Of a stretch of 64,000 nucleotides of DNA, positions 47,905-60,622 are shown piece after piece. This DNA is from Lateolabrax maculatus (lineage: Eukaryota; Chordata; Actinopteri; Acropomatiformes; Lateolabracidae), in assembly GCA_031216445.1 (NCBI GenBank), contig CM062207.1, positions 3,228,501 through 3,292,500 of the forward strand, in the 5' to 3' direction. Every line of letters starts with the position of its first letter. Positions within the stretch are counted from its first letter, which is position 1. The notes beneath the pieces are model-generated. The model had not been told where the DNA came from, searched no databases, and was given only the letters and a program-made list of their open reading frames with translations. The position numbers and the translations under genes were made by a program.

Positions 47905-48198
47905 TTGTCTTGCTGGATGTGGGTGTGTGTATCTGAGAGTGTGTGACAGTTGGTAGGCTTGTCGAGTGTGTGTGTGTGTGTGTGTGTGTTTATTTGTTGT
48001 TTGTACAGGGCTTCGCCTGCATGTTTGAGAACAGTTGAAGACTGTTGGATTTTGAACCCAGGGTGACGCCTGTGAGTGAGTGTGTGTGTGTGTGTGTGTG
48101 TGTGTCGGGGTCGTACGGAGTGTGAGCTGGGGTCTTGGCGTCAGTTGGCCCCCGTAAACAAGCCGACTGGTATTCTGAGCGAGGGAACGAGAGAAAAA

Positions 48199-48199
<1 letters not shown>

Positions 48200-48271
<72 letters not shown>
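48200..48271. repeat. (GA)n microsatellite
   Basis: About 36 uninterrupted GA units. Confidence 0.95.
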
Positions 48272-48273
<2 letters not shown>

Positions 48274-48297
48274 TGTAGCTAATCTCTTTCACCTCAG

Positions 48298-48329
<32 letters not shown>

Positions 48330-48424
48330 GAAACACAAGGCCATACACACCACAGCACTGATTACACGCCTGCCATCTTCAGTGACCCCCGTGAGACACA
48401 CACACACACACACACACAGACGTA

Positions 48425-50290
48425 AAAACCAACCTTTCATCTCGTCCTCCATATTCTACCTGCTAACTTTTACTTCCCTCTTTTCTTTCGCTCCACCTTC
48501 CTCTGGTTTTTTTATCCTTCTACACCTCTACTTCTCTCTCTCCTGGTCTTCATTGCAACAACTTCCTACCGACCATGATGATAAAAAAAAGTCGTATAAA
48601 CCTTTACAAAAATGATCCATGGAGGCTTTTTCTCATCCGTCACAGGTTCTGTTGAGTTTCGGCTGAAAGACGACTTGGATGAGGTGAGAGAAGGATTGTG
48701 GAGATGATTAAAAGAAACCAAAGCTGACTGTTGGTAGGAAAGCGGCCTCATTGTTTTGTGGCCTTGACTCCTTGCTTTTTCCTTCTTCCTGCTGCAATCT
48801 TTGTGTTCATTTTTATTTTTACGTCGCATTCATTTTTGACCTCTGCATGTTTTCCAATTTGTTTTACTTTTATTCAGCTCATTTTCTGTTTTCCGGAGCA
48901 AGTTTTTTCTTCTGCTTTCATCACGTTTTCCATTGTGTCCATACTTTATCTTATTTTCTTGCACCATTTTTTGTTTTCCAAGTATCTTCGACCTCTTTTT
49001 CTTTACTACACGGTCCAGTTTTGTCCAAAAGTTAGATTTCATGTACACTCTACTTCATGTCTCTGTCTTTTCTTTTTTCTTTCTTATTCACTCTCTCCAC
49101 TTTGATCATGTTTCCTCCATCCTCACACTCGCTTGTATCAGTTTCTCCTCCTCTGATTTCCTCTGCCCTCTTTATTCACTTATTCTCCAGTGATTGTATT
49201 AATTTCATCTGCACCCCCTTCTTTTTTATCCGTCACAATCCTGAATTTCTGCCTTTTATTTCATCTCTAATCTCTCTAACTTCCTCCTTCTTTCAAACTC
49301 ACCATTAATTTTCCTCTAATCCCTCCTCTCATCCATGTACTTGCTCTGTTATCTGCCCTTTCTTTCTTGTCTACTCTTTTTGTGCTTCTTTTTTACTTCA
49401 CACCTCTTTCATTTAATCCCATTTTCTCTGGCCTCTTGTTCCTCGACCTCTTTCATCCCATTCCGCTCTGTCCTTCTACTTTACCTTCTTTTGTCATTAA
49501 TTCCTTTTCACTTCACTTTCTTCTTCTCATTCATTTGAGAATTTTTCCATCCTCCTATAGTCTGACTTTTTCTTCACTTTCTCATGTCATCCTTCTTCTT
49601 TTCATCGTCCCTTGTCGTTTCATGACTTCCTATATTCATTTTCCATGTCCCCCTTTCTTGTGTTTATTCCTTCTTTCACAGTGACCCTTTTTCTTTCCTT
49701 ACTCGCTCTGTCCATCCATTTTTCATCCTCTCTTACATCGCACCTGTTCATGAACCCATTGCTCCTTGACTATTTATACTCTTCTTCTGTCAAATATTCC
49801 CTCTTTCGCTCCACTTTCTCTCTCTTCCCCTCATCTTCGACTTTTCATTTCACCCATCTTAAATTAATTCATTGCTTATTCATTTCCCCCCTTTTCAGCT
49901 TTTGAAGCTTATACTTTAACAGTACAACAGTCCCTTATTTCCTTGCCTTATTTTAATCCCTCCATCCCATCCTCCCATTTTCCCCCTTTAATCTACCCAT
50001 CCACCTTGCACTTTGCATTTCACCCCTTCTTATTAATCCCTTGTTCCTGCTCCTCTCTCTGCTTTCTCTTTCGGGGTCCTTCTATCTTTCATTCATCCTT
50101 TTCCCTTTTAAATTTAATCCCTCTTTCCCACCACAGCCTCCTCGCTCTGTCTCGAGGTTTCCTTCTCGTTCTTCCTCTCCACCCTTTCCCCTTTTAAATT
50201 CTTCACATCCCTCAAATCGTTTGCCTCTTCTGCTTCTTTTCCATTCGTCCCTGTACTGTGTCTTCACCCCCCTTTCCTTCCTGCCCTGAA
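48425..50290. repeat. Very long pyrimidine-rich tract
   Basis: About 1.87 kb of plus-strand text is strongly T/C-biased without a fixed unit. Phrases such as CTTTCTTC, CATCCTCC and TTCATTT recur. It is purine-rich on the EXOC6B RNA strand. Confidence 0.75.
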
Positions 50291-50352
50291 TAAGTAACTC
50301 TGTAACCTCCTAACCCCTCCGCAGCACTGCACGCTTGTCACTGCACATCACG

Positions 50353-50353
<1 letters not shown>

Positions 50354-50402
<49 letters not shown>
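50354..50402. repeat. (CA)n microsatellite
   Basis: About 24 CA units at the boundary between the pyrimidine tract and the following purine tract. Confidence 0.95.
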
Positions 50403-50404
<2 letters not shown>

Positions 50405-51501
50405 TGTGACCCGCACTGTGACTCTAAGAACCTTGATCATGTAAAAACCGAGCCAACGACGCCTCGCACTCTTTCATTCCTCCCCCTCCTTTATCTGCAA
50501 GTGCTTCGCATCTTTAAGTCTCCGAAAAAAAAAAAAGGCAAGGGGGGGAGGGAGGGGAAGGAGGAACAGCGGGATGGGTGGGGAGGGAGGGAGGGAGGAG
50601 GAGGAGGATGATGAAATGATGGAGAGGAGGAGGGAGGATAGGGAAAGGGGGGATGAAAGGTGGAGGCAGGAGTGGGAAAAGGGTGGGAGAAGAGAAGGGG
50701 GGAGAAAGGAGGGAGGAGAAAAAGATGTGAGGAAAGAAGCGAAGGGGGGGACAAAGAAGTGGGGCAAGAAAGCTGAAAAAGGAGAAAATACGGGAAAAGA
50801 GCGAGATAAGAGGAGAAAAAGTAGACAGACATGTAAAGACTTTGGAGAAGATGCTCTCCGGCTGACCCATAGCGCCCCCTGCACTTTCAAACGTAAACTG
50901 CACAAATGCAAGTTTATTTTAAAAGTAGCACTTGATGAATGGCCTCATTCCAAAGTGTTTAATTTGTGTCATTATTTTTACAAACTCAAATGAAACAATG
51001 TTGTTAATCCTTATTGTTGATTATGGATCCATATATAACAGATTAGACATACATACAAATATTGTGGGGGGGGGGTACTTTTTGGACTTGTGACTTTCGA
51101 TCTATATTTTTGGGTGTGCGCGTAAATGGTTGTGTGTGTGTGTTTGTGTGTGAAGGCAGGGATGAAGAAAAGATTAGGACGGATCAAAAGATGGGAAGAA
51201 AGAAGAGAAGTGGACAAATTAAGAAGTAAAAAAGGAGACATTAAAAGATAAATAAAAAAGGAAGAGAACTTAGAAAAGAACTGAGGGAGGAAGGAGTGAA
51301 AGAGGATGGACGGAAAGTACAAAACAAAGGAAATTAGAGAAGGTAAAGTAAATTGAATACTGGTGGGGATGACAAGAAGGACGGAGGGAGGGTAGGAGAG
51401 AGGGAGGGAGGGAGGGAGGGAGGGAAGGGAACAACGTAATAACAAAAGGAATAATATCAAAGACAAGTACGCTCGTTTAGAAACTAAATGTTGACACTCA
51501 C

Positions 51502-51643
51502 TCTCGCACTCCTTGACGTCGGCGTAGACCTGGTGCAGAGCTCCCATGGAGATCTGTCTGACCTCCGGGTCGAGCAGGAGCTGCATCAGGGAGGTGGAGA
51601 TGTGTTTACAGGCCGACATGCAGGCCGTCTGGGCCACTTTACC
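51502..51643 (-). CDS. EXOC6B: EXOC6B coding exon, fourth from last
   Basis: This 142-nt exon encodes GKVAQTACMSACKHISTSLM, QLLLDPEVRQISMGALHQVY and ADVKECE, plus one base of a split Ser codon. The acceptor is CTCTGTCTCAG and the donor GCGAGA|GTGAGT. GKVAQTACMSACKH is the most conserved block of the Sec15 C-terminal domain. An open frame of 222 codons covers this exon, but only this segment is coding; the rest reads into introns. Phase 0 in and 1 out fit the adjoining exons. Confidence 0.97.
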
Positions 51644-51919
51644 CTGAGACAGAGACAGAAGGAGAGAGAGGTGAGACAAAGTTTACATTTCCATGCTGCT
51701 GGTGGGAACCGCCTGGTTCTTCTTCATCTCTTTGTTCTAACCAGAAATTTACGAAAACATCACTTTTTGTGCACCTGAGCTTTTTTTTTTCCCCGAGGGA
51801 AAGGGCAACTGTGCCGGACAGTTTGAAAGTTAAGAAGAACAAAGCCTTTCATCAGACGCATGTTGAATCAATGCTGCGACAGAGAGCGGCAAAGCAGACC
51901 TTCAATAAAGTGAAGACAT

Positions 51920-52014
51920 TTAAAGGGACAGTACATCCAAATCACGTAGTTTTGGTTGCATTTGCAGGGGTTTTAAGATAACCGCCACTGAGTATTTTGC
52001 CACCACAGGTGTGA

Positions 52015-52052
<38 letters not shown>

Positions 52053-52074
52053 TTAAACTGAACTGACCCTTTAA
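51920..52074. mobile_element. Small TTAA-flanked MITE with internal GT array
   Basis: The left end TTAAAGGGACAGTACA and the right end TGAACTGACCCTTTAA are inverted repeats matching at 14 of 16 positions, each carrying TTAA at the outer edge. The 155-bp body contains a GT microsatellite (about 52018-52048). It has no coding capacity and is probably a non-autonomous piggyBac-type element. Confidence 0.55.
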
Positions 52075-52929
52075 GGTCAGTTCATTTGAAGACTCTTTAA
52101 AACGATTCGTGGCTTTGAGTCAACATGCAGGCGTTTATTGATGCTGGATTCCAATAGCTTTACAACAACATGTGATGAGTGTATGATTACGCTCCTCACA
52201 AAAGGCATGGCAACACTTTGAAAGCGGTGCAGAGTCAGATTCATGCAAGCCCATATACACTGAAACACACACAAACAAACATCTACACACACACACACAC
52301 ACAGTAGTAATCAGATTGCACTAGATTTCTTTTTTTTTTAGATCATTTACACACATACACACATACATTTACAGCATTAATAAAGTGTGCTGTGTTCAGG
52401 TGTAATCAGAATGATGAAGTAGCATAATAAGAATAAAAGCAGCGGATGAGGAAGCACATGACAACGCATTAATACAAAAACCAAAACATGTGTTTGTGTG
52501 GGTTTGATTGAGTGTGTTTGTGTGTGTGTATGTATACTGAATGTGTGTGTGTGTGTGTGTGTGGGGGGGGGGGTGAGCAGACATGTGTACAATCTCAGTG
52601 ACGAGCCGTGGCCTTGATCTTGACCTCGACGTCTGCATTCCAACAGAATGAAGCAGAGAGATGAAAAGGAGACGAGGGGGGGAAAAAAAAAAAACATAAA
52701 ATGAGGTAAAGCTTGTAAAAGTTCAACTAAAAAGTGCTGCAGGGAATGAAAAAAGACATCCACAGCAAGAAAACAGTTTTGTTTTGTCGTAATTATGAAA
52801 TAACTCAATTTAATTTCCTTTATTATTTCAGTTTTGACATGTTATGATGAGATCACAAATGATTTTCTCATAATCACAATAAAACAAAACCTCTTTTTAA
52901 AAAAACAAAACAAACTAATTTCTGGCCCT

Positions 52930-53110
52930 CTGTATGAAATAAGGAGCAAAAGAAGGAAGTGCATGCTCTACTGCAGGGCCTGATTACCCAAATGAACCCT
53001 GACGGGACTTTGATGTGTCTCGCTGACACACACACACCTTTAGGTGATTAACAAACACCAGACTTTCCTCTCCAGCACCTTCATTAATCACACAATGAGA
53101 GTGGAGAACA
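52930..53110. promoter_or_regulatory. Candidate conserved intronic element
   Basis: This unique segment includes GGGCCTGATTACCC, GGTGATTAACAAAC and CTTCATTAATCACAC. Dense homeobox-type cores and no open frame suggest an enhancer-like element. Conservation was not testable. Confidence 0.2.
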
Positions 53111-53621
53111 CATCCACCATGTGCAAATAAACACATAATCAGACACATACAGTATATAAAAGGTGTAATTGTGCCTAATGTTTAACTTGAAGTGTTGGTG
53201 TGAATCTGTTCTAATCATATAATTGCGTTGTGTGTTTATTCAGCTCTAATCACACATGTGACTATTATTATTACTAATGCTTTACTACACTTTAATTGAA
53301 TTTAAAATGGTCCATTGGATTTTGTTTCATGGTTTCATCATAAAACTGCACTTAAAGTTCTATTTAAACTTCAAAATGTGCAACTCAAAAGAGGATTAAC
53401 AATTAACAATCCATGTTAATTCCTGTAGAGGTGAACTTTTTATGACTCTTCCATGAAACAGATAAAGTCCAGCGGCTTTAAGGACAGGTCACACCAGCAT
53501 TTAAAACAGCTACATTTGCAGAAAAATCTTTTCATTCCAGTGGAATTGCTGCAATTAGTTGATTTGCTTGTGGGCACCGGTTACTTTGGGCTGATGAATT
53601 TCACTGTGCCACTTTCTGATA

Positions 53622-53669
53622 TGGACCATCACCACCCTGGTCTATCACAGACATGGTGGTGATGGTCCA
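53622..53669. repeat. Perfect 15-bp inverted repeat (hairpin)
   Basis: TGGACCATCACCACC (53622-53636) and GGTGGTGATGGTCCA (53655-53669) are exact reverse complements around an 18-nt loop. The stem is too short for a typical microRNA precursor. Confidence 0.85.
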
Positions 53670-54362
53670 AACTGTGTTTTCATAATGAATTTGTGAGCAA
53701 GAAAAGGAAATGTATAAAACTCTATTCATAATTTGAACACGTTGTTCCATCCTGGTTTGCTAATGTTTTTCTGAGGTCAACAGTCTGCTTTCCAGTGCAG
53801 TTGGGATGAAAACCAACAACTAATGCAGAGAAATAAATGAATGAAACAAGATGTACAATACATCAAATTTCCTGTGAGGTGATCCATTTGTAAAAATTCA
53901 GAGAAAAGGGCCAAACTTCCTGGAATACCACATCCAGGAAATTTAACAATAAAGTCCAAAAAACATATTATTCGACACATTAGTTAAAATGATTGCTTTT
54001 CATTGAGAAACAATTTAATTAAATAATTTTTTAATTTTAGTGACATAGTTTAATATAATTTCCTCTGTTTGTTCTCCGGGCAGCAGCTCAACTCGCTGCC
54101 GCTGTAATAAACTAGTTTCCCCTTTGAGATCCATAAAATCCACCTAATCTTATATAAGAAACCCGACAGCAGCAGAAAGATCTCATTGTAGTTGCGAGTG
54201 AACGGAGGTCCGCCTCGGTCTGGGGCGCAGTTCATTCAACAGGCAGCCCTCACCTCAAAGGGAAATCAAATTACACACACGGCGCACACGTGCAAGCACA
54301 TATGTTCAAGAAACACACACCTATGACCGGCCGGATATCCTCCAGTACGATGCTGGCCTCTG

Positions 54363-54363
<1 letters not shown>

Positions 54364-54433
<70 letters not shown>
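54364..54433. repeat. (CA)n microsatellite, about 35 units
   Basis: A pure 70-nt CA run. Confidence 0.95.
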
Positions 54434-54436
<3 letters not shown>

Positions 54437-54619
54437 CCATACAGCCCCAGGGGTCAGTTATCATAGGGTGAGATTGAGCGTGAAATGGGTTAATTTTATT
54501 TACATGTCCTGAACTGGGCTGACTGACACACACACAAACACGCAGGTAGGTCTGTCTGACAGAAACGGCGTTTAAAGTTCAATACAGACAACTGGGAACC
54601 ATTAGCCTGACTGGAGGGG

Positions 54620-55340
54620 GGGGAGGGAGAGGAGTGAGGGCTGAGAAGAAAGGGAAGGAAAAGAAAGGAAGGGCCAGGAAATACAAGGTTGAGGAGAGGT
54701 GAGGAGAGGTGAGGAAAGCAAAGGAAAGGAAAGGTGAAGAAAGGTGAGGGAATGAAGGAAAGGAAGGATGAGAAAAGGAAAGGTGAGGAATGGAAAGGAA
54801 AGGGGATTAAAATTAAGGAAAGGAATGGGAAGGAGAGAAAAGGAAACTGATGGAAAGGAAAGGTGAAGAAGGGAGAAGAGAGGTGAGCAAAAATGGAAAG
54901 GAAGACAAAAGGAGAGAAGAAGAAAGGTGAGGAAAGTAAGGTCAAAGGAAAGGAAAGCAAAGGAAAGACGAGGAAAGCTGAAGAAAGGAGTAGAGATGTG
55001 AGGAAAAAGGAAAGGAAGGGAAAGGAGAGGAGAAGAGAGGAAAGGTGAAGAAAATAAGGTGAAAGGAAAGAAAGAAAAGGAGATGAAGGCAAAGGAAAGA
55101 TGAAAGGTAAGGAGATGTTAGGGAAGCAAAGATAAGAAAAAAGAAAGTTGAGTAGAGGGCAGAAAAAGGGAAGTAGGTGTTAGGGAAGAAAAGATAAGGA
55201 TTCGAGAATAGAAGAAGTAAATAGATCGATGAAATGAAAGGAAGTAGAGATGAGGAAGACGGAGGGAGCAGTGAAGAAAGGAAGGGAGGGAAACAAAAAG
55301 GACAGAAGGCCAGAGGAAGTGAAGGAGAGACAGAAAGGAA
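54620..55340. repeat. Purine-rich GGAAAG-type tract
   Basis: Plus-strand text built from irregular AAAGGAAAGGTGAGGAA-like units; C/T-rich on the EXOC6B RNA strand. The 198-residue open frame on the minus strand (54496-55092) is an artefact of this composition. Confidence 0.8.
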
Positions 55341-55758
55341 GGACCACGTGATGAATCAAGTGATGCTTCTTCTCCATCCTTGCTCCCTCTTTTCCTAAAT
55401 CCTTCCTAACCTCCTCCCCTCCACCCCTCCAACCATCCCTCCTTCCAGCTAACGAGAGACGTTCATCAAAGAGCTCATTAAAAACTACTCAGCTCCTAAC
55501 GGCTGAACAAACAGACAGGAGAGAACGAAAGCAGGCGGGGTGGAGGGAAAAGAGGTGAGGGGAGAGGACGGGGACGAGACCGGCGGGGTGAGCCAGAGAG
55601 GAAGAGGAGATGAAGGTGAGTGGTCCAGAAACAGCAATGAACGAGGAAGAGGAAGGAAAAGGAAGTAATGGAGTAATGAAAAGAATGCAGACGGATGATA
55701 GTGACATCGATACATCTCTCTTTCCGTCTGTCTCGAAAAATTGATAGTTTAGAAATGT

Positions 55759-56306
55759 TTAAAGCTGCATTAATCGGTATGTTTGATATTATTAATGTCT
55801 ACACATAACCGTTCAACCTTTTTTATCTCATCGTTTTGGTTTTTCAGCACATTTACAGTTTTGATCGGGCAAAGTAGACCCGATTTTTCTCAGCAGTTGG
55901 TGGAGACCAAACCAGAGCTAAAAGATAAGGAGTGAATATTTTCTTGGTCAGCTTTGGTTATTTCTGTGTTTGTGTTTTTGTTTGTGCACCTCTCACTGCT
56001 TTGAAGTGGGCGGGCTCTGTTGGAGAGAGGTGATGTCACGTACTTCTGTGCCCCAATCAGGAATTAGCTGGGGTTTTGACTGTTAAACTCTTAATCAATA
56101 ATACCTAACAATGCGTTTTTCCAACCTTCAACTTTGATTGTTGCTTATTCACTCATGAATATTCAATATTATAGAAATACTGCAAAAAAACAAGAACAAA
56201 AACTGCAATAATTGATTTTAAGGTCAGTCAGGGGCGGCAGGTTTGTCCCCTTTCACAACACACTGATCAATTTTTAGTAAAAAAATATTGATTCATGCAG
56301 CTTTAA
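55759..56306 (+). mobile_element. TTAA-flanked MITE-like element, copy 3
   Basis: The left end TTAAAGCTGCATTAATC and the right end GATTCATGCAGCTTTAA are near-perfect inverted repeats with TTAA at both edges. The interior has GTTGGTGGAGACCAAACCAG and AGCTAAAAGATAAGGAG, shared with copies at 1234 and 38181. At 548 bp it is the longest copy and has no transposase open frame. Confidence 0.65.
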
Positions 56307-58657
56307 ATACGTTTAATGAAGCTTCTAACTGATCCTGACAATCTTGCTTAAATCCAGCTAACTTAATACAACAAAAAGAAAAACTTTGTGGCCAAGAAAG
56401 CGATGTGGTCTCATACTCAAACATATTGTATTTTCATATCTGTCTGTGTGGTCAAACACACTACTCCAGCAGTCCTGCTCAGTTAGCTGTACAAGCGATC
56501 GCCATTGACAATGACAAGTTATTTAAAATGCTGTGGTGATCTACATTAAGCACAGGTATTGAATCAAATAAACACAATGAGTATTCAGTTTAACATATTT
56601 TGTGGGGGACATTTTCACATCTGAGGCTTTCTAAAGATCAGGTTTGCGCTAAATTTAATCAAGGACTTCAAATATGAAGTTTCAAAGGATTGTTGAGTAA
56701 TTTGTTAGAACAACCAGAACCTCATATGTGAAAGTGTTCAGTTTAGTAACAGATTGATGTGCGTCTCCAAACTATGCACCTCCTATTTTGGACACAGTTT
56801 GTTTTGAAGCACTCCCAGCTGAATTCAACTTCGGCCTCATAATGCTAGAAGCAGGTTGAGTTAGAAACACAGCAGCACGGTAAGTCACTGCATCTCGACG
56901 CACTGATTCACGACTCCTGGAAGGGATTCGGCACGGTGTATAATTTGCACTCCGTCCATCCAGAAACCTGTCAGTCAAGTGAACGGCGAGTTAGGGCAGC
57001 CAAAAGTCAAGAGGTGGGATCACAGCAAAAAAAATGTGATACTGGCGTGCAACACCCCACAGTTCAATGCTGCTTGGACTACATCTGTGGCAGAAAATAT
57101 GAGTCTTCAGCGTGAATCTAAAGGGTTACAGGCTTTAATTCTGATTCATGACTTGGAAAACGACAGAAAATGGGAATCTACTTATGTGTGCGAGACTTAA
57201 ATTCACATAGTCAACCTCCAAATCACCGTAAAGGGAGCGTATCGAGGTTTAGTCTTGTGGAACAATCACAGATTGTTGCATTATGGCAGGTATTTGTTCA
57301 TGTCACTCAAGAAACACCACAAAAATGAAGTCTGGACTTGGGTTTCGGGAGCATTTTTGTGAGTGTTTTCTCTACGAATGTAACCTGGACACACACAAAG
57401 AGTCAGTGCAAGAAACTTCACTCCAAAGACTTGAACCACATTTGATCTGACAGATACCAGGGCTGGAAATTTCTTTTTTTGTCGAGTGGTAAATATACTT
57501 TCATTGTTTTTTTGGAGACTGTTTCATGATTATAAAAAAAGTGTTCATCTGCAAGAAAGTGAACACCAGACCTGGTCTCATCTTCTCTGGTCAAGACTGG
57601 GTAAATAAACCAAACAAAAGTCTTAAATATCAACTGTTTTTATACAAAAAAAAAAAGCTTTAGAGTGGAGCAGGACCTCCAAATGATGTTGTAACCTGCC
57701 AAAGTTTCTGGTACATTAGCCTCAACGCAAACAAAAGCGGTTTGCGGCTGGCAGGTGGCTGGTTTTGATTTCCCTCCCTGGTTGGGACACAGATTTGGGC
57801 ACATGAACAAAGATTCAGGCAAACGTGCATCACCCCCCTTTTTCATCTCACATGCCGGCGGGTGAACACTCAAATGTGGGGATTTGGGGTTCAAAGTTGA
57901 AGGGTTAACAAGGTCAGTCGGGGATTGGTAAACATCACTCCGTTACGGTAACAACCCAGATACTCACCGGTAAGGTTGCATGTTCTACGGGCGCTCCCTA
58001 CGGTAGGAAACATAAACCGGGCAATTTAGCTGGTGGCAAAACAGTAAAACTCTTGTGTTATTAATGGGAGACATGAAAAGTTGAAGGAAACTGAAGGAGC
58101 GGCATGGAAATAAAACTCAATCAAATCACTGCGAGGACATTGGCAGCTTTTTCCAACCCTGTGTGCAAAGTATTCATTGCGCAAAGGCCCTTGAGATGAT
58201 GCTAATCTGGCGCTTTGTTGCGACGTGCTGAAGCACCACGGAGAACTCGGTAAGCCCTGGACACCCAAAGCACAAGCAGCCGCCAGACCTTCTCGGTGCA
58301 CAGCAGAAAACCGATCAAGGAGCTTATAAGGCATGAAATTGGAGCACTATGGTCAGAGGAGAGTCCAAAATTTCTTCCTTTCTAATTTTCACATGATTAT
58401 TTCCCCTCCTGAGGCCTTCCCTGTTCCATCTTTAAATTTGAGCTCAATTCGATTATGAGTATTTAGCAAGCACTAAACTCTGAGCGGTATTATTAGTTCT
58501 TGGATAACACAACGTTTTCCTCTCTAGTGAGAACTGGGATGATGATTGTGTGTGTGTGTGTGTGCACCCCTTACTAAAGTTGTTGAAAAAATGTGAGCCC
58601 GCTGAGCTTTCTTAGTACACGTCTGCTTTCCAAAAAGTTACATTCAGAGCTGTTAGA

Positions 58658-58689
<32 letters not shown>

Positions 58690-60294
58690 CAGAGCGCGCC
58701 GCACTGTTGCAGGAATGCTGCTGCGTCACGGTGAGCCTTCGCTTTAACAAACATCGATGACGGGTCAGTGATTCCAGTTGCATAACATCTCGGAGCAGAA
58801 AACAATCACTTATTCCTGGATTCTTGATCTCTCTCCGATGTCTGTCTTCCACCTAAGAAATTCTCTGGCCTCACCCCCCGCTGAGTGTGCTGGAGCTCTA
58901 CTGAAACAAGCTGGATTCTCTTCTATTATTATATTTCCATGTCTTACCTTTAGCTGTAACTTGTCGGGGTATAAGTTCACAAATTAAATGTATATTTTGT
59001 CTCTATTATTCAAGTAGTGGTTGAAGCTGTGTAGTTTAAGTAGGTTATTGTTCATTTATTTGAACCGCAAGTAGCTGTTAACAGCACAAAGGCAACTCTT
59101 CCTAGAGTCCATAGGAAAAAAATTCAATTTTGTGTGATTAGGTAAATAAAAATAAGTGACAGTCCGAATGCAGTAGTAGCAAACACAATGAAACCTAATC
59201 AAGATCAAGTAAAAGGAGAGAGTCTGGAGGTCAGGTCGACACTGATGAAGGGTTGTGCATTAATTAATACATGTGGTGTTTGAGCGGATTTGACTGAAAG
59301 TACAAGCAGTAGTACTTACTGTAGCAGGAGTTAAAGTAATGTTTTATTAATGATTCTATTCACTCCTGTCTAGTCTACTTTCTTCAATAGTATCTAATTC
59401 ATTTCTGTGTAATTCTACTCTTTTATATGATTATTTCAGAGGGTCGTACCACCCAGCTTTTCAGATCCATAGCATCTGATCTACTTAGGAGGCCCCAGAC
59501 TGTGTGTGTGTGTGTGATAAAGTGTGTGTGACGAGGTCATGTCCGGGGCTTGTGGGGGGTGTAGGAAAAGCTTCTTAGAAGTGCTGGAAAACACTTAGCT
59601 CGACCACCTTGTGTGTGTGGCCTTATGGCCTTGTGACCTGCTCTGGCCAAATCTGTGTGCGCAATCATCTTAAAACCAACCCGTGTGTTTGTGTGTGTGC
59701 TTAAAACCATATTATAATGGAGTGGGAACATGGATCATGTGTGTTTTATAAAGGGAACCTATATATTTCGTACACTACGGTTTTTCCCAAATATTTACCA
59801 TTACTTTTATTTACAAGCCAAGTGGCTTTTTGAAATGAAATTATTTCCAACGCGCCACAGCGGCTCACAATGTGGGTGATGAATGCTGTTGAAGATTAAA
59901 AAATGCATCAAATTCAAATTCTACAATTCATAATCCTGAATATAAGCGTCATGGGCTAAAAGTAAGGAATTACTTTTCATTTATAATTCTTAATGTGCTG
60001 TCAGACTGTCAGACAATTTTATTAATCGTCTACACTCTGCAATACACTGTAAAATACACTGTAAAATCCTTGTGGAGTGTATAATGTCATTACAGTCGGG
60101 CTTTAGAGTCAATGGCCTGATCCGGTGTATAATCTGGTGCTGCTGACCTGACCGGCTCACCCTTTAATGAGCTTACCGGGCCCCATGTTAACGATCTAAC
60201 CCGTAACAAGCTGATACTCTAACGAACTAAAGCAGATTGTCCTGCCCTGTGATGTCTCACGCTAACATGCAGAGGGACTGGTGAGTGAGCTTAT

Positions 60295-60298
<4 letters not shown>

Positions 60299-60345
<47 letters not shown>
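60299..60345. repeat. (CA)n microsatellite
   Basis: About 23 CA units, followed within 60 bp by a fragment resembling the start of the dispersed repeat at 21770 (GAGATTTGGGAAAATATGCT). Confidence 0.95.
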
Positions 60346-60348
<3 letters not shown>

Positions 60349-60593
60349 ACTTTCTTTTTAAAATGAACAATTTCTATTAAACATAGTTTGAAGGAGTAGT
60401 GCGAGATTTGGGAAAATATGCTTCATATTTCATGTACAGAGTTTGTTTTACTTTAACTCTACATTTTCTCTGTTGTATTTGTTAATTTCACCTTTTTTTT
60501 CTTATTTTGTTGTTGAGTATTTCATTTTGAAAAGTGGATTATTATTATGTGTTGCTCTATTTCTTGGTACGCTTGTAAGTGTGCTTTTGCCTT

Positions 60594-60616
60594 TGTGTGT
60601 GTGTGTGTGTGTGTGT
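60594..60616. repeat. GT array abutting an EXOC6B donor site
   Basis: On the RNA strand this is a CA repeat beginning directly after the GTTAGT donor of the exon at 60623-60811. CA repeats in such positions are known hnRNP L binding sites that modulate splicing. Confidence 0.85.
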
Positions 60617-60622
60617 ACTAAC

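Larger units (their letters stand above)
47534..51501 (-). other. EXOC6B: EXOC6B intron, 4.0 kb
   Basis: The donor is GTGAGT and the acceptor TTTTCCCACAG. It contains purine-rich text at 47570-47760, GT arrays near 47876-48104, a pure GA array at 48200-48271 and CA arrays at about 48300-48418. A very long pyrimidine-rich tract lies at about 48425-50290, a CA array at 50354-50402, and purine tracts at about 50525-50850 and 51150-51480. The 145-residue and shorter open frames here are low-complexity artefacts. Confidence 0.9.
51644..60622 (-). other. EXOC6B: EXOC6B intron, 9.0 kb
   Basis: The donor is GTTAGT (60617-60622) and the acceptor CTGTCTCAG. Contents include a small MITE at 51920-52074, GT arrays at 52018-52048 and about 52540-52562, and a candidate conserved block at 52930-53110. 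A perfect 15-bp hairpin lies at 53622-53669, a long CA array at 54364-54433, and a purine-rich tract at about 54620-55340. A MITE copy lies at 55759-56306 and a CA array at 60299-60345. 56310-60290 is mostly unique AT-balanced sequence with no recognisable exon. Confidence 0.9.

Noticed and set aside
51011..51679. 222-codon open frame on the minus strand
   Set aside because: Contains the true exon 51502-51643, but the open frame continues past the donor GTGAGT and before the acceptor, so the full frame is not a protein.
57940..58000. U1-like text ATACTCACCGGTAAGG
   Set aside because: Only a short resemblance to the U1 5' end. The rest of the snRNA is absent and there is no proximal or distal sequence element.
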